NCBI GenBank assembly: GCA_900088475.1
Contig: FLMG01004033.1
Span: forward strand, 1 to 24,394
Length of the DNA: 24,394 bases
Source of the DNA: Hyphochytrium catenoides
Taxonomy: Eukaryota > Sar > Hyphochytriomycetes > Hyphochytriales > Hyphochytriaceae
Direction: 5' to 3'
Below, piece by piece: positions 21,608-24,394 of this stretch. Both the position numbers and the translations under genes were made by a program. Positions within the stretch are counted from its first letter, which is position 1; each line of letters opens with the position of its first letter. The notes beneath the pieces are model-generated. The model saw nothing but the letters and a program-made list of their open reading frames with translations. It made no database searches and was not told the DNA's origin.

Positions 21608-22103
21608 TATGCACAGCGTCAATCCTTCAGCCCCAGCTTGGGAAGCGATAGCGGATCGCTGCTTGCGTAGCAGGAGGTACTCCTTCTGGGTTCCTCCTAG
21701 CAAATAAGCCGCTAAGAAGGTTGGCCCATCAAAGAGTTCATCGCAGCTTCAATGTAACGAAGTTGCTACGAAGATTCAGATGGATCTGTATTAACCTAAT
21801 GAAGATTGGGAACTGGTCGGTTAACGGTAAAAAAGCAGCAAGACGCAGTAATGATAACTCTGATTCTGATTGATGGTCAATCGTTGATTGCTTTGCTGGT
21901 TTGTATTTATAATTATGTGATCAAAGCAGCTTCTTCTTATGCTTCAAGCTTCTCAGTCCGAGGTCTACAGGGGAGCTCTTGATTAGTCTCTGACGCTCAG
22001 TCTGCAAGTGTGTCAAGAGACTGACGCCGAGCAGACCTCCTTTACAGGCTTCTTGAAGAGGACGACACGAGTGCTCTCGTCCAAAGCTTGTAAGGGAGGG
22101 TTG
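21608..22103. promoter_or_regulatory. Divergent region between small membrane protein and EFM7 genes
   Basis: Holds the presumed promoters of both genes. An AT-rich stretch at about 21903-21918 (TGTATTTATAATTATG) is TATA-like, about 190 bases before the chosen EFM7 start. Possible splice acceptors (GGTCTACAG, GACGCTCAG) near 21970-22003 leave room for an additional 5' exon of EFM7. Confidence 0.35.
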
Positions 22104-23366
22104 ATGGTTGGACTGATGGGGGAATATCTGAAAGACAAGGTTCTATCCATACAATCTGAGGGAGCAGACACTGCAGACTCTGCGGATGCCGGCGCGTTAT
22201 CGGACCTCTTTGGGGCCGAACTGGAGGAAAATGAAGAGGGACAGGAAGCCGTGGTGACGGTACAGACAAGCTATGTTAGGAAGCCAGCAGACGCGCATCC
22301 GCAAGTTTTACAGCTGGAACTTATAAGCTCAAAGCACAGTCTCTGGGTAAGAAGGGCTTGGGATGCTTTGTAAGGCCGTCCGCTTCCTAGTCTTATAAGC
22401 GCTTCATGTATGTAGGGCCATCTTATCTGGAATGCAGCCATCCTTTTAGCAGGTAGACGGCGACCAGTGTGCCTGTTTGACTCCGCTGATGATCTGTCAT
22501 GTCTTGCATCCCTGCCGCTTATCGACAGAGCGCTTTGATACTGGAGCGCTCTCTTGCAAGGGAGCTACGGTTCTAGAGCTTGGAGCAGGGGCTGGTTTGC
22601 CGGGGCTGGTCTGTGCACTGGTAGGCATGGATGGAATGCCGTATTGCAGAGTTTTATAGCTTTCGCCAAAGACTCGATTTTATATCTGTGACTGACAATG
22701 GGTTCTTTCATGGCACACCTTGTAGAAAGGAGCTGGGACTGTGGTCATCTCAGACTATGCCACAGAAACTGATCAAGCTCTAATTGAAGTCATCAATCGC
22801 AACATTGAGTCTGTGAAGCCTTACCTTACAACAGGTAGAGTCTCTGCAACCCTTAGCACTTTGGCATGCGTAGCACCAGTACTATTTGCTCATGGTTCCG
22901 ACACGCAGACTGCAAGCTAGTGGGTGCCGGACATGTTTGGGGGCAAAGTGTGTCACCTCTTTTGCAGCAGTTGCCACCGCCTCCGGATATGAGCGAAGAA
23001 GCCACGTCGCCTGGCTTTGACCTTATTATTTTAGCAGATTTGCTCTTCAACCGATCCCAGCACCAACAGCTGTTACGGTCCTGCCATGATGCACTAAGTC
23101 CAAGTGGAAGAATCCTCGTAACATTCTCCCACCATGACCCTGGTGAGCTTGACTCAGAGGGATGCAAGTTCTATGGCGCTAACTGCTCTATCACCCCTAC
23201 AGAGAAGGCAGAGCAGGACTTGAAGTTCTTTTCGCTAGCTGCCAAGGAACCCTTTAACTTCACAGTGCAGAAGCTTGAACAGGTGCAAATGGTAGACCAC
23301 TTCATTATGAACGACGGGCTAGACGATGCAAGGGGAGTTGTCTACTTCTATGAACTTCGCAAGTGA
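22104..23366 (+). CDS. EFM7: EFM7-type protein N-terminal/lysine methyltransferase, 5 exons, 308 aa
   Basis: Class I SAM-dependent methyltransferase of family 16; the yeast homologue methylates the N-terminal glycine and adjacent lysine of elongation factor 1A. Exons are 22104-22346, 22416-22452, 22529-22620, 22726-22834 and 22921-23366, all in phase. Family marks in order: SLFG-like start (DLFGAE), HSLWGHLIWNAA (78-89), SAM motif LELGAGAGLPGL (109-120), acidic post-motif VVISDYATET, VGAGHVWGQSV (161), GFDLIILADLLFNRSQHQ and ILVTFSHHDP, the last characteristic of EFM7. The terminal half ends in a strand, VVYFYELRK. The chosen ATG has a poor context and the frame is open about 36 codons upstream to a TAG, so the true start may lie in an upstream exon. 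The N-terminal 60 residues are acidic and probably disordered. Confidence 0.88.
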
Positions 23367-24394
23367 CCACCTATAATGGTGAAGAAGGGCATCAGGCAGA
23401 CAGCTGGTCTGAAGGAGGAAGCTCCTGCAATTGGCATTTGTCCTGTGCTCGTGGCCCTCCAACAGAGAAACCAATCCACGGTCCTGAAGTCGTAGAAAGA
23501 AAAGGTCTGGACAGAGCGCGAAACTGAAGATACTTCCTCTCGCCATACATGAAAGGAGGAGAAAGGGGGGGGGGGACCATATAGAGGACAAGAAAGAGAG
23601 AGAGAAAGAGACAGCAGGGTGTGGAAGAGAGGAGAGTCAGACCTACGGGTAGTAGCGCTGCTGGATACCTGCTGGTCTCAAGGTTAAGTAGTGCCAGACT
23701 CCACGAGTCTATGCGGCATACTGTGGCTACGCTACTTCCAGATGGTGATCCTACCTTAAAGCCTAGAATCAGGCTCACGCAGAGTCTGGGCTCTGTTCCT
23801 TTACTCTTCCCGCTTCTTCTAGGACGCTTCTCGCGTTTTGCCTCCTTCAAGAGTACGTTTGTTTGCGTCTAATCCCTTACGGACCAGCAAACTATCACTG
23901 TATACTTGTTCGGCGCCACGTAAGAGGGTGACAGCTAAACTGCACTTGTGGGCTTTTGCTTTCCATCCATCTGACGCGGTGCGGGTAGCAAGTGTTCCGA
24001 CAAGCAAGAAGCTACCAATCTAAAGCTAAATTAGTAGAGAGCACAAGGATAATCACGGAGTGGCGCTAGTTCCCCGGGAATCTAGCGTAGCCCTCATGTT
24101 TTCCTTCGACAGGTGTTAACGTCGGATGACCATCACATTCACACGCTGCCATCAAGAAGTGTGCCCTAAAAAGAGATTGCCACCCGGATGGTTCTTGTTG
24201 GAAGGCGCGACATATGTGTTCGAGTGCTCCATGAGCTACAAGGCTCGGCCTATGTTGAAAATGTCCCATGAACTTCACTGATGCACAACTCTTTAGCAGA
24301 GGCATCCCTGGCTCTTCAAAAGCCATTGAACAGACTCGTCTTTCACATGCGTCTCTCGTAGCAGCCCATTGCGATAGCTCAGAGCGCCGCTCCA
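23367..24394. other. Right-end region, no identified gene
   Basis: Contains a purine-rich stretch (about 23550-23615) and G11 at 23565-23575. A minus-strand ATG-led frame at 24326-24066 (86 codons, with Cys and His residues) matches nothing I know and has no codon pattern or neighbour support. It might be a 3' exon of a gene continuing past the window. Confidence 0.4.
23565..23575. repeat. G11 homopolymer in purine-rich tract
   Basis: Eleven consecutive G follow GGAGGAGAAA and precede an AG-rich run to about 23615. It lies about 200 bases past the EFM7 stop. Confidence 0.95.

Noticed and set aside
22853-23167. Minus-strand 104-codon open frame
   Set aside because: Antisense to the last exon of the EFM7-type gene, which carries the family motifs.
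1-24394. CRISPR array, prokaryotic operons, insertion sequences or rRNA/tRNA genes
   Set aside because: Spliced genes mark the DNA as eukaryotic; no regularly spaced repeats and no cloverleaf or rRNA-like segment were recognised by eye, though a tRNA scan was not run.

Overview
The window is nuclear DNA from a eukaryote. It holds seven intron-rich protein genes with GT-AG introns, mostly about 45 to 340 bases long; reading frame and intron phase carry through every junction placed here by hand. Microsatellites, one short assembly gap and spacious promoters fit a free-living protist or alga, perhaps of the SAR lineage. That placement is inference only; no marker gene fixes it.

Layout from left to right: a possibly decayed minus-strand coding stretch (about 93-997); a glutathione S-transferase (+, 1227-2059, 4 exons); a 17-exon chaperone-like gene (-, 8568-2815) that joins an Hsp70/Hsp110-type ATPase to a co-chaperone TPR domain; a CDGSH iron-sulfur outer-membrane protein (+, 9587-10310, 3 exons); a 23-exon gene (-, 17545-10569) for a 1309-residue membrane protein with four predicted transmembrane helices, about eight or nine ankyrin repeats and two TIR domains; a secreted cysteine-rich protein (+, 19454-20933, 4 exons); a 144-residue four-helix membrane protein (-, 21607-21033, 3 exons); and an EFM7-type methyltransferase (+, 22104-23366, 5 exons). 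Orientation alternates + - + - + - +, so each gene shares a divergent promoter region on one side and a convergent 3' region on the other.

The two genes that stand out are chimeric. The first is a receptor-like protein whose first TIR domain keeps the glutamate used by NAD-cleaving TIR enzymes, while the second TIR has lost it. The second is an Hsp70-family protein in which the peptide-binding beta domain appears to be missing and a TPR domain with all five EEVD-clamp residues has been added at the C-terminus. The remaining genes are housekeeping or surface functions (redox detoxification, mitochondrial Fe-S, elongation-factor methylation, extracellular Cys-rich protein) with no evident operon-like relationship. 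All protein calls come from reading motifs by eye; no database search was run.
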